Source: Silene latifolia (Eukaryota; Streptophyta; Magnoliopsida; Caryophyllales; Caryophyllaceae). Taken from it: a DNA stretch of 64,000 nucleotides. A program made the position numbers and the translations under genes. How positions within the stretch are numbered: the first letter of the stretch is position 1; each line of letters opens with the position of its first letter. Shown piece after piece: positions 35,617 through 47,136 of the stretch. The notes under the pieces were generated by a model. The model worked only from the letters and a program-made list of their open reading frames with translations. It was not told the DNA's origin and searched no databases. The DNA lies in assembly GCF_048544455.1 (NCBI RefSeq), contig NC_133532.1:12712948-12776947 (forward strand), read 5' to 3'.

Positions 35617-35773
35617 CTTCTTTCATCCCGCTTATTTGTATACCTATTTCATAGTTAGGTGTCCATATAACATATTGTGCACTTATTATTCAATAACAAT
35701 AACACATTAGTCTTCACCTCTCTCTTTAGTCTTTGTGTCAAAAATAGAGGTAAACAAATGAGCGAAACGGAAG
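35617..35773. mobile_element. Stowaway-like MITE, degenerate ends
   Basis: 157 bp with ends CTTCTTTCATCCCGCTTATT and AAATGAGCGAAACGGAAG, flanked by TA. Inner TIR parts (TTTGTATACCT / AGGTAAACAAA) also pair. It resembles Stowaway TIRs with substitutions. Confidence 0.7.
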
Positions 35774-35775
35774 TA

Positions 35776-36414
35776 TTAATTCTCCAAGTACTTGTTAACA
35801 TGTCATCTTTCTTCTTATCGGCTATGTATGAGTTCTTCCTTTGCCTTAGTAATTGTACTACTAAAAAAAATCGAGTTACTAATAATGAAACGAATTATGT
35901 TATTGAAAAGTAACAATGATTTACTTCAAAGCTTGAATAAGTACGATTAGTAACATGACATTAATTTTGACAAATAAACTTATCATTGTAAGATCATACA
36001 AATTTGTATGAGATGGTATCTAGTTATTAGGAGACAGCTTTTCTATAACCATTTATGTGTTTTTCACGATCTTCTATTGCTGATCGAGCATGGTTTTAAG
36101 TAACTCCTTAAGTGTGTACGTATTTTCAATAAGTGTACCATTTTATCATCTATACAATATAGTTAAAAGCCTACTTAAAGCATTTAATTTTAATCCACGT
36201 GTATTTTTTCTATTGGTTAATAATAATTCAATTATATTAATTACTTAATTATCTAACTAAAAGTAAGTAATTATCTAACTAAAAGTAATCTCTAAATACC
36301 ATGTGTTACATGCTTATAAAATATAAAAAAAAATATAAAAAATTAGTGGCAAATACAAAAAACAAATTAATACAAACTATTTATTTTCCTCTCATAAATT
36401 TGGTATTAATCTAC
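35776..36414. other. AT-rich spacer left of the complete retrotransposon
   Basis: No gene or clear element is seen. There is a direct repeat of TAATTATCTAACTAAAAGTA near 36246-36288. Confidence 0.5.
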
Positions 36415-36419
36415 CTATT

Positions 36420-37002
36420 TGTTCCGGGTGTAATTCCGGAGCAGGATTATGACCACGTAAGCTTGTTGAATGATGTCGTTGACTGACTCTTCCTTTCACT
36501 CTTTCCTGTTTAAGATGAACAAACTGAGGGCTCGGCTTGGGGCCGAACGTACTCACTCCGACGCTCAAGTCAGTAAACTTAAAGAGATAAGTTGTATGTT
36601 AACTTGGCAAAGTATATTGTAGAGAGATAAGGGAGTTTATACCAGATTATTCAGTGAGTTTTGGGATTAGTTGTGGATCGTTTTCTCAATGAGAGAAGTG
36701 GAGTATTTATAGACTTTCACCTTTTGTCACGTAGTGGCCAAGTGGCAGAGCAGGTGGAAAGACTGTCTTACCCTCGGCCGAGGGACCCATGTCGGGCCGG
36801 TAGGCCTGGTTGACTCCATGCCGAGGGGGCTGGATGTGAGTACGCGGATATGCCTCTCGGTCGGCTAGTTGCCGAGCCGAGACCCAAGTGACAGGCCGAC
36901 AGTGCGCGTCGGATTAATTTGTTCTTGTTGACTTGTTGTCTTTTAGCTTTGACTTTGGTCAATATGTTGACTCGGTCGGTGGTGCGAGAATATGCCCCAT
37001 CA
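36420..37002 (-). repeat. 3' LTR (left LTR) of the complete retrotransposon
   Basis: Starts TGTTCCGGGTG and ends GCCCCATCA. Because the element is on minus, this is its 3' LTR. The adjoining inner sequence reads CTGGGGCAAAT on minus, a weak polypurine tract. Confidence 0.94.
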
Positions 37003-37412
37003 ATTTGCCCCAGCGTAGTCTATGCCGTGGTATGGACCTTCGATGAGTGTTGAGCGTATTCTGCGCAAGTTGAACTTCTTCCCGGCTTCTTCTTCCTCGG
37101 CTTGGTTACATTCGGGCCGTACCATATCCCCCTCCACATGGTTGTGTAATGGACATCCAATGTGGAAAAGAAAATAATTTTGGCCGAGACCAAGGTTGAG
37201 AGTGCCGTGTGCTTTTGATTGTCCCCGCCGGTCTTTGCCAAGCTTGGTTGATCGGTGGCGGTGGAAAGTAGATACCAAGGAGCGTGTCGAAGAAGATTGG
37301 TAGCGTATGTCGATTGACATTCTGTGGCTGCATGCTTGACACGTGGCTTGGCATTGATTGGTGGACGTTTCATGGGCTTTGCTCTGATTGGTCCGCTTCA
37401 TGGGCTTTGCTC

Positions 37413-37420
37413 TATAAATA
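37413..37420 (+). promoter_or_regulatory. TATA box of the antisense gene inside the retrotransposon
   Basis: CTATAAATAGAG on the plus strand. A CT-rich leader with TTCTCTCTCTAG follows, and an ATG in good context (CACCATG) lies 178 bp after the box. It faces opposite to the element's own genes. Confidence 0.65.
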
Positions 37421-37597
37421 GAGCAGTGTGCCCCTCTTTTTGACTTGCAAACTTCATTTCTTCAAAAAAATTTCTCTCTCTAGTTTTTTCGAAGCGTTTT
37501 CTCTCTAACTTTCGAAGCGTTACTCGGCGTAACACTTTCTTCCAAGGTAAACAAACAAATTTTTCCAACTTTTATTTGTTAAGTATTTGTTGTCACC

Positions 37598-40226
37598 ATG
37601 TCTTCTGCTGATGCTCAACCCAGTACCTCTCTGGTGGGGCGAACCGTCGCGTCCCGATGACGGGAGCCCTTTGGTTGTCACCCCGATAGGGTTTGGGGGT
37701 CCTAAGTCGCCTTCTCCTGAAATTGATGAGAAATTTTTGGAGGATTTCGATGATGAGGAGGAAGAGGCCCCATCCGTCTCAGGGAGGCCGCATTACTCGT
37801 GGCACGGTGAAGCCTGTTCGATTAGGCCTGATACCGTGTGGACGAACAAGTTCACCTGTGTCTCTGGGCCTGAACTTTTTGAAGACCATTATAGCTTCGG
37901 GAGGGGGTATAGAATCATTGTCCGTGTGGGTGATCAGGCCGTCTGTTGCCCTCCCGAGGGTTGTATCGGCGTGTACATCAGACACCTGGAGTATGGGCTC
38001 CGGTTTCCTCTTAACGAACACGTTGCTGCCATAATTAAAGCCATGAACGTCGTCGTGGCACAACTGCATCCGTTGGCCATCAGGACGATTATTGGCTTCG
38101 TCTGGCTTTGTCTCTTTAAGAGGGAGACCCCGACGGTGAACCTCTTTCGCCGGCTCCACCACCTTCAGCAGACTACCCTAGGTGGCACGGGGTGGTACAG
38201 CATACAGACTGAGGCGGGTTATGTTACCGTCTCTAAGCTGACATCTTGTAAGGACTGGAAGGGGCGGTGGGTATATGTTGAGGTTCAGGAGGACTATCCA
38301 CTGCCCCGGTCCTTCCAGAGCCGCGTCAATTTGCGGTGCGAGAGTCGGGGAGCATGATAGATATGTCTCCGTAGTAAGATTAAGATGGATGTCGAAGGTA
38401 TATCTTAAGGAGGACGAAACGCGGCAATGAGTTTTGTTTGAGGCCGAGAAGGATGGCACGCCGAAGGGATGGATGCCCCCGACGCAGATCGTTCTTCAAG
38501 ACGAGCTGCTTTGCCACGTCGGCCTCATACCGGCCCTCGGCCAGGGTGAGTGGGGTCGGTATGAGGCCCACCTTTGCTTTTTATGCTTCTGTTTTTGAGC
38601 CTTGGTTTATTTCTTTTGCTTAACTCATGCTTTGTTTCTTTTGCAGATCGATTTGGCCGGGATCTGCCTGTCTCTGTCCTCAAGAGGTTGGGACTTGACG
38701 AGGACGGGAGAGTTGTTGAGCTGCATCCTAAGGCCGCGCCACGTGATCGCAGACCGGCCCCTCACGAACTCATGGAGTAGGCGATGAAGGCAATGGATGT
38801 GGCGGCGACTCAAGCGGAGATTGGCGGTAACGTGCCGCGCCGGAGACCAAAGACAACGTCTACGGCGGCCACGGCGTCAACTCCAACTCAATCTTCAATC
38901 CCCGTAGTCTAAAAGGAGCAGGTGGTCGTCGATGTTGAAGAGGAGGTCACCGTTGTGAAGGGTCCTCCTCCTTCAAATAAGAGAAAAGAGGCAACGCCTG
39001 CCGCTGCTTCTTATTCGAGGTAGGGAAAGAAAAGGGACAGTAGGCCCTCGCCCAAGAAGGCCGGGGCTGGTACGGATCTAACCCATGGCTCGGATTTAGC
39101 GGGTTCTTTAGGCATTCCGATGACGGGCTCTACGACATGTCAATGAATGTTGACATGGATGCTTTGTCAGGTTTTTGTAGATCGGCCGTCGCCATTTTGT
39201 CGTTCTCACCGAACGGCGAGTTGGAGAAGCGACTGTGCGAGGACGGGCGATCAAAATGTCACCGCCGACTCCTCATCCCAGAAGGTTTCCCCGCTCGGCT
39301 TAGGGCGGAAGGCATAAGGTTGTCCAAGAGAGGTGGTGAAGTGGGGTGAACTAGCCGGTGCTCATATTATCGAGCAAGAAAAGCTCATGGCTCAAGCAGC
39401 TCCTGCGCTAGAACGGCTTAGGCTTGAGCTTGCCGCTTCCAAGAAGGAGGCCGAGAGGAATAAGAGGGACTTCCTCGCCTCCATGAAGGACTTCCTCGCT
39501 GAGCGAAAGCTTAAGGAGGAAGCTGATAAGGCGGTCCTAGCCGAGAGAGCCAAGGTTGAGGCTGCGTTGGCTGATGCTGCTAAGCTGCGGGAGGAGAAAG
39601 ACAAACTTCAGGGCGGTTATAATATCATGGTTGAGCAGAGGGAAAGATGGAAGTCCCTGCATCTGGCCGAGGCGAAGGAGCATAAGAACACAAAGGCTAT
39701 CCTTTCTCAGAGGGAGAAGGACATTGAGACGCTGAAACCGTCATCATCCACGACATGTGTGCCGTGCGGGACCGGTGAAGATGCTACCGGGGATGAAATT
39801 AAAGAGCTCCTTCTGAAGGCTCCTTCCGTGGCAAGATTTTGGCCGGCCACGGTTGAGAAGGCTGCTGCTGCGGAGGCCAAGGCCGCGGATGAGGCGAAGG
39901 CGGCGAAGGCCGCTCAGGAGGCTGCGGAGAAGGCGGCCCGGGATGCTAAGGTGAAGGAGGCCGGAGAGGAGACTGAGAGGGCCAAGGCAAGTAAAGCTGT
40001 CAAGCTTTCCTCTGGGCCGCCCACCGTTGGTGATCTTTGCTGCTGCCGGTGGCGGCAAGCAACAAGCATAGGGAGACGGGCGGTCGTCACCAGATTCACC
40101 CGGTCCTTCGGACAGCTTCAGCTGTTCGGGGGCCAACTATTGAGCCTTTCCTCCCTGCCATCCTTTTGGCGCTTCAAGTCTTATGTTTGTAACCTTTTGT
40201 TGTACCTTCTTTTTTTTTTTTGTTAA
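37598..40226 (+). pseudogene. antisense gene of the retrotransposon (PF04195-like plus coiled coil), one intron, broken frame
   Basis: On the strand opposite gag-pol. The ATG at 37598 (MSSADAQPSTSLVG) hits a stop after 20 codons. The main frame then continues at about 37660-38357 with an acidic segment (DDEEEEAP) and a domain containing GVYIRHLEYGLRFPLNEHV and AQLHPLAIRTIIGFVWLCLF. This resembles the plant 'putative gypsy type transposon' domain (PF04195). More frame breaks follow. Exon 1 ends at 38545 and an intron (38546-38646, GTGAGT...TTTTGCAG) joins ...LIPALGQ to DRFGRDLPVSVLKRLGLDED in frame. The last part (39333-40226) is an Ala/Glu/Lys-rich coiled coil. Antisense ORFs between pol and the 3' LTR are known in Tat elements; their role is unknown. 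This copy is damaged. Confidence 0.75.
38546..38646 (+). other. spliceosomal intron in the antisense gene
   Basis: 101 bp, AGG|GTGAGTGG at the donor and a T-rich tract ending TTTCTTTTGCAG at the acceptor. Removing it joins two coding stretches in the same frame with a sensible continuation. It is an intron only on the plus strand, so it would not be removed from the element's genomic RNA. Confidence 0.75.
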
Positions 40227-40300
40227 ACTTTGGTAGGTTGTGTTTAGGCTATCCCTATGGGGACGGCCGTCGACTTTGTTTTGTCTTGTAAACATTTTTC

Positions 40301-40306
40301 AATAAA
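40301..40306 (+). terminator. poly(A) signal of the antisense gene
   Basis: AATAAA in TTTTTCAATAAAGTTTG, about 75 bp after the last open frame of the antisense gene. It fits as its 3' end signal. Confidence 0.5.
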
Positions 40307-40319
40307 GTTTGTTTATTTG

Positions 40320-40890
40320 CCTTTGGCTTGGCCGAGGCTTTTGATCTCATCCTCCATTAAGTTGTCTTCTTACGTTTTTAAACATATTGAGCACTTTTTT
40401 CGTTTTTACCTTCGGCTTGGCCGAGGCAGTTAGATTGCGTATCTCAACTGTACTTAACGTTTTTCAAACATGTTGGCATGTCGATCGCTTCCTCCTCCAC
40501 TCCCGGTCTTAGCCGAGGCGGTCAGATTTGCGCTTCCCAACTGCTGTTGTGAACATGTTAGCGTATCGGTCGTTGTTCCCCGTCACTCCCGGCTTTGGCC
40601 GAGGCAATCGAGGTTACGACTCGACAGCGTTCGTATCTATAGACATATTGATCGCTTCCTCTGCCACTCCCGGATTGGCCGGGGCAGTCAGATTTGCGTT
40701 CTCAACTGTACTTATACGTTCTTAAGCATGTTGGTCGCTTCGCATGAGTATCAATCGCATTGGTAGTGATTTGCCCGGTGGCGTCTACTAAGCATGTTGG
40801 TCGCTTTCATGAGTATCAAGCGCCATTGTAGTGACTGCCCGGCTTTGGCCGTGGCGTCTACTCGTGACTGCCCGGCTTTGGCCGCGGCGT
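40320..40890. repeat. internal tandem-repeat array of the retrotransposon
   Basis: A degenerate unit of roughly 80-95 bp built around CGGCTTGGCCGAGGC, then CAGTCAGATTTGCG, TCTCAACTGTACTTA and CATGTTGG...CGATCGCTTCCTC, repeats at about 40326, 40413, 40505, 40592 and 40670. Shorter copies follow near 40843 and 40873 (GTGACTGCCCGGCTTTGGCC). It lies between integrase and the antisense gene, the region where Tat elements are known to carry tandem arrays. Confidence 0.8.
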
Positions 40891-41004
40891 CTACCTTGGT
40901 ACGACTACGGAGGGGACGAGCATTTTGATGGAAAACTTGGATCATTCTTCATTAGATATAATCACGCGTTGGGGTGCCCACAACGGTCTCGGACACCTCC
41001 ACCG

Positions 41005-42147
41005 CTATACAAAATACTTCCTAAGGTTGTCCGTGTTCCAATGGCTCATTAGAGGAACACCCTCTATGTCTGTCAGTCGGTATGTCCCCGGCCTCATTTC
41101 TTCAACCACCTTGTAGGGTCTTTCCCAGTTGGCCGTCATTTTACCATGGATGTTTCCTTTGTTGGTTGCGGCCGACTTTCTTAGGACTAGATCTCCTACT
41201 CTTAAGTCCCTTTTGTGGACCCTACGGTTGTATGCTCTTCTCATTCGGTTTTGATACACTGCCAAGTTGAGCCGTGCCGTGTCTCGACTTTCTTCGACCA
41301 GATCTAGGGAGGCTCTCAGGCCTTCCTCATTTTCGACTGGGTCAAAAGTTTGCGTTCTGAATGTCGGCACCGCTGCTTCAATTGGCAGGACGGCCTCAGA
41401 TCCATAGACTAGGTGGAATGGACTGTACCCTGTTGCTTCTTTCTCCGTGGTTCGAAGGGACCACAGGACGTCGGGTAGTTCATCAGCCCATCTTCCCTTT
41501 AGATCCTAAACCTTCTTCTTCAACCCGTTCAATATTGTTTTATTGGTTGCCTCCGCCTGCCCGTTGCTCTGAGGGTGGCAGACGGAGGAGTATGCAAATT
41601 TGATACCGAGCTCCTCCAACCAATTCATCACCATGTCGCTCCAAAACTCTCGGCCGTGGTCAAATACAATGACTTGGGGCAACCCAAATCGAGTTATGAC
41701 GTTCTCCCAAATCACCTTTCTTATGGCCGCCGTGGTCTTGGCAGGTACCGCGACAGCCTCGACCCATTTGGTGAAGTAGTCAACGACAACAATTAGGTAC
41801 TTCCTTCCTCCGGAGGCCGTTGGAAATGGTCCCAATAAATCCATCCCCCACTGTGCAAATGGTAGGGGACTAAGTACTGGTTGCAGGTCTTGGGAAGGTG
41901 CATGTATCACCGGAGCATGCATCTGACAATTCTTGCACTTTGTGGTTTTTGCCCTGGAATCTTTCAGCATGGTCGGCCAGAAGTAGCCGGCTCGGAGAGC
42001 TTTGTGGGCTAGCGTTCTCGCCCCCATGTGGTGTCCACAGATGCCTTCGTGAATCTCTGTCAGTATTAGCTCCGCGTCGGCTGGGCCGACACATTTCAAG
42101 AGTGGTCTTATTACGGACCTTTTGTATAATTCTCCTTCGAATACCAA
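41005..42147 (-). pseudogene. integrase of the complete retrotransposon, one in-frame stop
   Basis: Inserts the element's DNA into the host genome. An N-terminal zinc-binding region (HEGICGHHMGARTLAHKALR ... CKNC) is followed by the catalytic core: first Asp in QWGMDLLGPFP, second Asp in VFDHGREF (often SDNG in relatives), and Glu in NGQAEATNK. A TAG codon after NGLKKKV (about 41505) interrupts the frame, which then continues in the same frame through PTFRTQTFDPVENEE to the C-terminal region (RVGDLVLRK, WERPYKVVEE, LRKYFV). Apart from the stop it looks complete. Confidence 0.88.
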
Positions 42148-42192
42148 GTACCTTGCGGCGATCCTTCTTATCTTCTGAGAGAGACTGCGGTC

Positions 42193-44033
42193 CTACGGTA
42201 ACGCTTTTGTCAGCTTGTATTTCATTATCGGAGTCATCCACGTCGTCTCGGCTTCGATGTCGCCCACCATGCCGACGGTCTCAGTGATGCTTTTAGCATT
42301 TCTGATATCCACCAGCACGGTTCGATTGACATTCTTGATGCTTGAACCGGCAAGTTTTGAGAGAGCGTCGGCTCGGTTGTTCTCGGACACAGGGATGCCT
42401 TTGTATTTGGAAAGATTTCAATTTTGCGGTGTCGGCTTTTACCCTTTCCAGGTACCTCACCATCCCGTCGTCTCGAGCCTCATACTCTTCTCTGATTTGA
42501 TTAGTCACTAAGAGTGAATCTGTCTTCAACACAATATGCTCCGCCCCGGCAGCTCTAGCTAACTCAACTCCAGTTATCACCACCTCATATTCGGATTCGT
42601 TGTTTGAGGCCGAGAAGGTAAACTTCAAGGCGTACTCAAACTCGTCCCCGTTAGGGCTGATGATAAGGATGCCGGCTCTGAGTACATTCGCCGTGGAGGA
42701 CCGTCGGTGTATACTTCCCACACACCGGGATGTGATTCTTCTTGATATGTGCACTCGGCCGGGGAAGTGCGCTTTGCCCCTTTATCGAAGGTCTCGGCAT
42801 CTTGAATGCCAAAGCGGGAGAGCTCCACTTGCCCACTTGATAAGTCTGCCGGATTTTTCGAATTTTTCTAAGGCTTTCTCCAATGGCTGGTCGGTTAAGA
42901 CCGTCACGGGATGTGCGTCGAAGTAGGGTTTTAACTTCCTTGCGGCAACGACGACGGCGAGGGCTGCCTTTTCGATTAGCGGGTAATTTCTTTCGGCGGC
43001 TAGCAGTGTATGGCTGATAAAGTAAATTGGGCATTGCTGCTTATTTTCTTCCCTGACGATCACGGCACTGACCGTGGCCGAGGTAACTGCTAAGTATAGA
43101 TATAGCGTCTCCCCAAAGATCGGCACAGACGGGGTCGGGAGAGTTAGAAGGTGGGCTTTCAGTTGCTTGAAAGCCGTGCTCTGTTCCTCCCCCCAGCTAA
43201 AGTCTTTATTCCCCTTCAACACTTTAAAGAACGGGGTGCTCTTGTCGGCCGACCGAGAGATGAAGCGGGCGAGAGCCGCCATCCTCCCGGTCAGCATCAT
43301 AACCTCTTTTCGATTTCTCGGCTCCGGCAGGTCTAGTATTGCTTGGACTTTCTCTAGATTGGCATCAATTCCCCTGGCGCTGACAAGCACGCCGAGGAAC
43401 TTGTCGGCCCGGACACCGAAGTTGCATTTCTTTGGGTTAAGCTTCATTTTATATTTCCTTAGTGAACAAAATGTCTCGCTCAAATCGGCCAAGTGCTCAT
43501 TTGTCGGACTTGCTTTTTACAATAGCATCGTCGACGTAAGCCTCGATGTTTCGCCCTTTTTGATCTTGAAACACTTTGTCCACCAGCCTAGTGTAAGTTG
43601 CGCCAGCGTTCTTCAAACCGAACGGCATCATTTTATACATGTATGTGCCGTGTATGGTGATGAATGCGCACTTAGGCATGTCTTCCTCGGCCATGAACAC
43701 CTGATGATACCCTGAGAAGGCGTCTAGCAGGCTCAGCATAGTGTAGCCTGCCGTGGCGTCAATTAAACTATCTACTCGAGGCAAGGGATAGCAATCTTTA
43801 GGGCACGCTTTATTAAGATTGGTAAAATCAACACACATCCTCCACGCCCCTGATGACTTCCTCACCATTACAACATTTTCTAGCCACTCAGGGTAAGTAC
43901 AAGGCATGATAAAGCCCGCCTCTAATAATTTGTCTACTTCGGCCTTGATGGCCTCATCCTTCTCGGCCGAGGAGTTCCTCATCTTCGCTTGACGGGCGGC
44001 GGTGGAGAGTACGTTCGGCTTGTGAACGATCAC
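42193..44033 (-). pseudogene. reverse transcriptase and two RNase H regions of the retrotransposon, frameshifted
   Basis: Copies the genomic RNA into DNA. Frame 44033-43497 carries reverse transcriptase with GAWRMCVDFTNLNKACPKD, PFGLKNAGATY and the catalytic AYVDDAIVKS. A frameshift leads to 43492-42782 with LNPKKCNFGV, the RNase H domain (SAVIVREENKQQCPIYFISH, ERNYPLIEKAALAVV). Further shifts lead to a second RNase-H-like stretch (42754-42293: ASNNESEYEVVITGVELARA, VLKTDSLLVTNQI). The additional RNase H fits the Tat lineage. With at least three frame changes this copy cannot make an intact polyprotein. Confidence 0.88.
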
Positions 44034-46450
44034 CTCCCGCTCACGCCTGGCATCTCGAGCGCCGAGTATGCGAAGACATCTTTGTTCTTCCTTAGCAGGT
44101 CTAGGAGATCGGCTCTGAATTTTGGCTCCAGGTCGGCACCGATAGTTACGGTGCGCTCTGGGTCAATTTCCACTTCCTCGGTCTCGGCTCCTTCGACCAT
44201 GCCGACATTAGTATCCATCTTTTCGCCCTCCTGCTGTAAGGATGGGCTCTTCCCCTTCTCTGATTTCTTCGCCACTTTGAGGGATTGCATGTTGCACCCT
44301 CTGGCAGATACTTGGACATTGACGATTTCATCTCTCTCGTCCTTTGAGACGAGCTTTTGTGCTTCCCCCCGGTCTGAGACATACATCAATGTCAGGGCCC
44401 GGATGGACATCACTGCATCGGCCTCGCTCAAAGTAACCCGGCCTATGAGGACGTTGTAGGCGGACGAACCATCAATAACCACGAACTCAGATATTACATT
44501 TTTAGCCGCGTCCGCTTGGCCGAACATCACCGGCAGTTTGATTGACCCCAGGGGTACCAGGCCGGCCCCAGAGAAGCTGTACAGCGGGTTGGTGCAGGGG
44601 CTCAGGTCTTCAATCTTCAGACCGAGATTGAGAAAGCACTCCCTGAACATGATGTTCGTGTAGGCGCCTGTGTCAATCAGGCACCTCTTCACCAAGTAGT
44701 TGGCTATGTCTAGGTGGACTACGAGCGGGTCGCTATGCGGGGCAACGACTCCTTCGTAGTCTTTCTTTCTGATGGTTATATCGGGGATGGTGGAAGCAGG
44801 GATCGCTGTTTTGGGCACAAAGTTGATGGCTTGGTATAGCTCATTTAGGTGCCGTTTGTGCCCATTAGCTGACCCACCGTTCTCGTTTCCTCCGATTACA
44901 ACCTGGATCACTCCCATCCGCATTTTGGAATGCGATTTTACATTCGCCCCGTCGGAGCTTGTTTCGGGCCTCCGGCTACATACTTGCCGAGGGCCCACTT
45001 TCGGATTAGCTCCTCGATGGCGTTCCTCGGTGCCGACGGTTGTCGGTCTTATGGCCGGTTTGGCGTGGTATTCACAAAAGCGGCTAGTGTCACCGTCCCC
45101 CTCGCCTTGGGAGGCTCGGCCCACTCGCCCTTCATTCTTGCTTAGGGCAAAGACCTCGGCCGGTGATTTGACCAGGGGGGTGAGACTGCTGTACCGCTTC
45201 TGGGTGTATGGTCCCGAACTCCCCCCGGCGCCCGCCGAGTGCTGTTTCCTATTGAATCTCTCAGGCCGTGACCGATTAACGTCACAGCGTCCTTCATCTA
45301 CGTTGTCCCGGCGACTCCTCCTCTCTGGGTGCCCAGCTTCACTGTGGCCTACCCATGTCTTGTGATAGTCCTCCACCTTCACGGCTCGGTCGGCCATCTT
45401 TCTGGCGGAGTCTAGGTTGAGGTCCTCGCACTTGATCAGCTCGTTCTTGAACTCGCCTTTCGGGAGGCCTTTCATCAGTGCGAAGGCCGCCAGTTCGGTG
45501 TTCAGTTCACGGATCTGCTGAACCTTAGCGTCGAACCTTTTCACATAGCTTCGGAGGGACTCGTCCTCCCCCTGTCGGATAGTTAGGAGATCCGAGGTTT
45601 TCACGGCCCTTCTCTTGTTGCAAGCGTACTGGGCTATGAAGTTGTCTCTCAGGTCGGCATAGCAGTATACCGAGCCATTAGGTAGCCCCTTGTACCAACT
45701 CTGAGCCATGCCATGGAGGGTCGTTGGGAAGACTCGGCACCACACCTCATCGGGTTTCACCCACACCGACATGTACGACTCGAAAGCCTCGGCATGGTCG
45801 GTCGGGTCGCTATCCCCTTTGTATGATATGGGCGGCAGCTTCAGCTTAGTTGGCACCGGGACTTCGGGGACATAGGCACTGAGGGGCTGTCTGACCACGT
45901 GTCGAATGACACGCGGCGATCGGCTCCTCGTAACCTTAGTCCGGCTTCTCTCCATGTGGCGGGAAGGGCTACTTGTCCGACTTTGGTGAGTCGGGCTTCT
46001 TTCATTTCTTCGGGGCAGGCCTCGTTGTTGTCGCGGCGACGCTGTCCTTCCGCGAGTAGGGGAGGAACTTTGGTCTGCCACTGGCATCACGGGCTCCGCC
46101 GGCGTCCTAGCATGCCCAGCTCCTTATATCGCTCCGGTTAAGTTGTTCGGAGTCACTTTATGGGCCCTGGTCACCTGTGGAGGCGCTGCTGCCCCTGTCG
46201 CCGTGACAGGGGTAACCGGCGTACCACCCATCAGGTCCAGGAATAGCTTCAACTTGGCCGCATCGACCACATGTCCCATGACAGTGACTTGGCCGGTCGG
46301 CATCGGTGTTTCTGGCTCTCTCGGCATCCCGTACTTCACCGACTCAATGACTCGGCCAGTGGGGGACTGCCCGATCTCAGAATTAGGGAACGCGTCATCC
46401 TGGTAGAATGCAGTTTCGTCACTCACAATTATTTCTTGTTGTTTTGACAT
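44030..46450 (-). pseudogene. gag-protease of the complete retrotransposon, one nonsense codon
   Basis: Starts at the ATG 46448-46450 (MSKQQEII). After ...NNLTGAI a TAA interrupts at about 46124, where the left copy (1-2223) has a Gln codon. The same frame then stays open to 44030. It carries the capsid region (SYKGDSDPTDHAEAFESYMS, WYKGLPNGSVYCYADLRDNF), a damaged zinc knuckle, and an aspartic protease with CLIDTGAYTNIMF. The next domain (reverse transcriptase) begins in another frame at the end of this ORF. Confidence 0.9.
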
Positions 46451-46532
46451 CCTGTTAGCTCTTTGAATGGTTTTTGGTTGTTGTTTTTTTTTTTTTTTTT
46501 TTGTAAGGTAGGTGACTAGCTTTTAGTATCTA

Positions 46533-46550
46533 TCCCCACAGACGGCGCCA
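46533..46550 (-). other. primer binding site of the complete retrotransposon
   Basis: TGGCGCCGTCTGTGGGGA on minus, two bases from the 5' LTR; tRNA-Asp-like primer site. Confidence 0.75.
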
Positions 46551-46552
46551 AT

Positions 46553-47131
46553 TGTTCCGGGTGTAATTCCGGAGCAGGATTATGACCACGTAAGCTTGTT
46601 GAATGATGTCGTTGACTGTCTCTTCCTTTCACTCTTTCCTGTTTAAGACGAACAAACTGAGGGCTCGACTTGGGGCCGAACGTACTCACTCCGACGCTCA
46701 AGTCAGTAAACTTAAAGAGATAAGTTGTATGTTAACTTGGCAAAGTATATTGTAGAGAGATAAGGGAGTTTATACCAGATTATTCAGTGAGTTTTGGGAC
46801 TAGTTGTGGATCGTTTTCTCAATGAGAGAAGTGGAGTATTTATAGACTTTCACCTTTTGTCACGTAGTGGCCAAGTGGCAGAGCAGGTGGAAAGACTGTC
46901 TTACCCTCGGCCGAGGGACCCATGCCGGGCCGGCAGGCCTGGTTGACTCCATGCCGAGGGGGCTGGATGTGAGTACGCGGATATGCCTCTCGGTCGGCTA
47001 GTTGCCGAGCCGAGACCCAGTGACAGCCGACAAGGCGCTTCGGTTCGTTTTTCTTGTTGACTTGTTGTCTTTTAGCTTTGACTTTGGTCAATATGTTGAC
47101 TCGGTCAGCGGGTGCAGAATATGCCCCATCA
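46553..47131 (-). repeat. 5' LTR (right LTR) of the complete retrotransposon
   Basis: 579 bp, TGTTCCGGG...GCCCCATCA in plus orientation. A minus-strand TATAAATA box at 46837-46844 is placed to drive the element. Confidence 0.94.
46837..46844 (-). promoter_or_regulatory. TATA box in the 5' LTR
   Basis: The minus strand reads GTCTATAAATACTC. The same box exists in the LTR at 1921-1928. Confidence 0.65.
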
Positions 47132-47136
47132 CTATT

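Larger units (their letters stand above)
36420..47131 (-). mobile_element. complete Tat-type Ty3/gypsy LTR retrotransposon (TSD CTATT)
   Basis: 10,712 bp, bounded by 583- and 579-bp LTRs (TG...CA) and the perfect 5-bp duplication CTATT (36415-36419, 47132-47136). The coding strand is minus: primer site, gag-protease, reverse transcriptase, RNase H, a second RNase-H-like region, integrase. A 4-kb tail to the 3' LTR then carries an antisense gene and tandem repeats. Length, extra RNase H, antisense ORF and 3' tandem repeats are the hallmarks of the Tat lineage (Ogre, Retand, Grande). The two LTRs differ at only a few percent of positions by eye, so insertion is fairly recent. Several stops and frameshifts make it non-autonomous as given. 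Confidence 0.95.
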
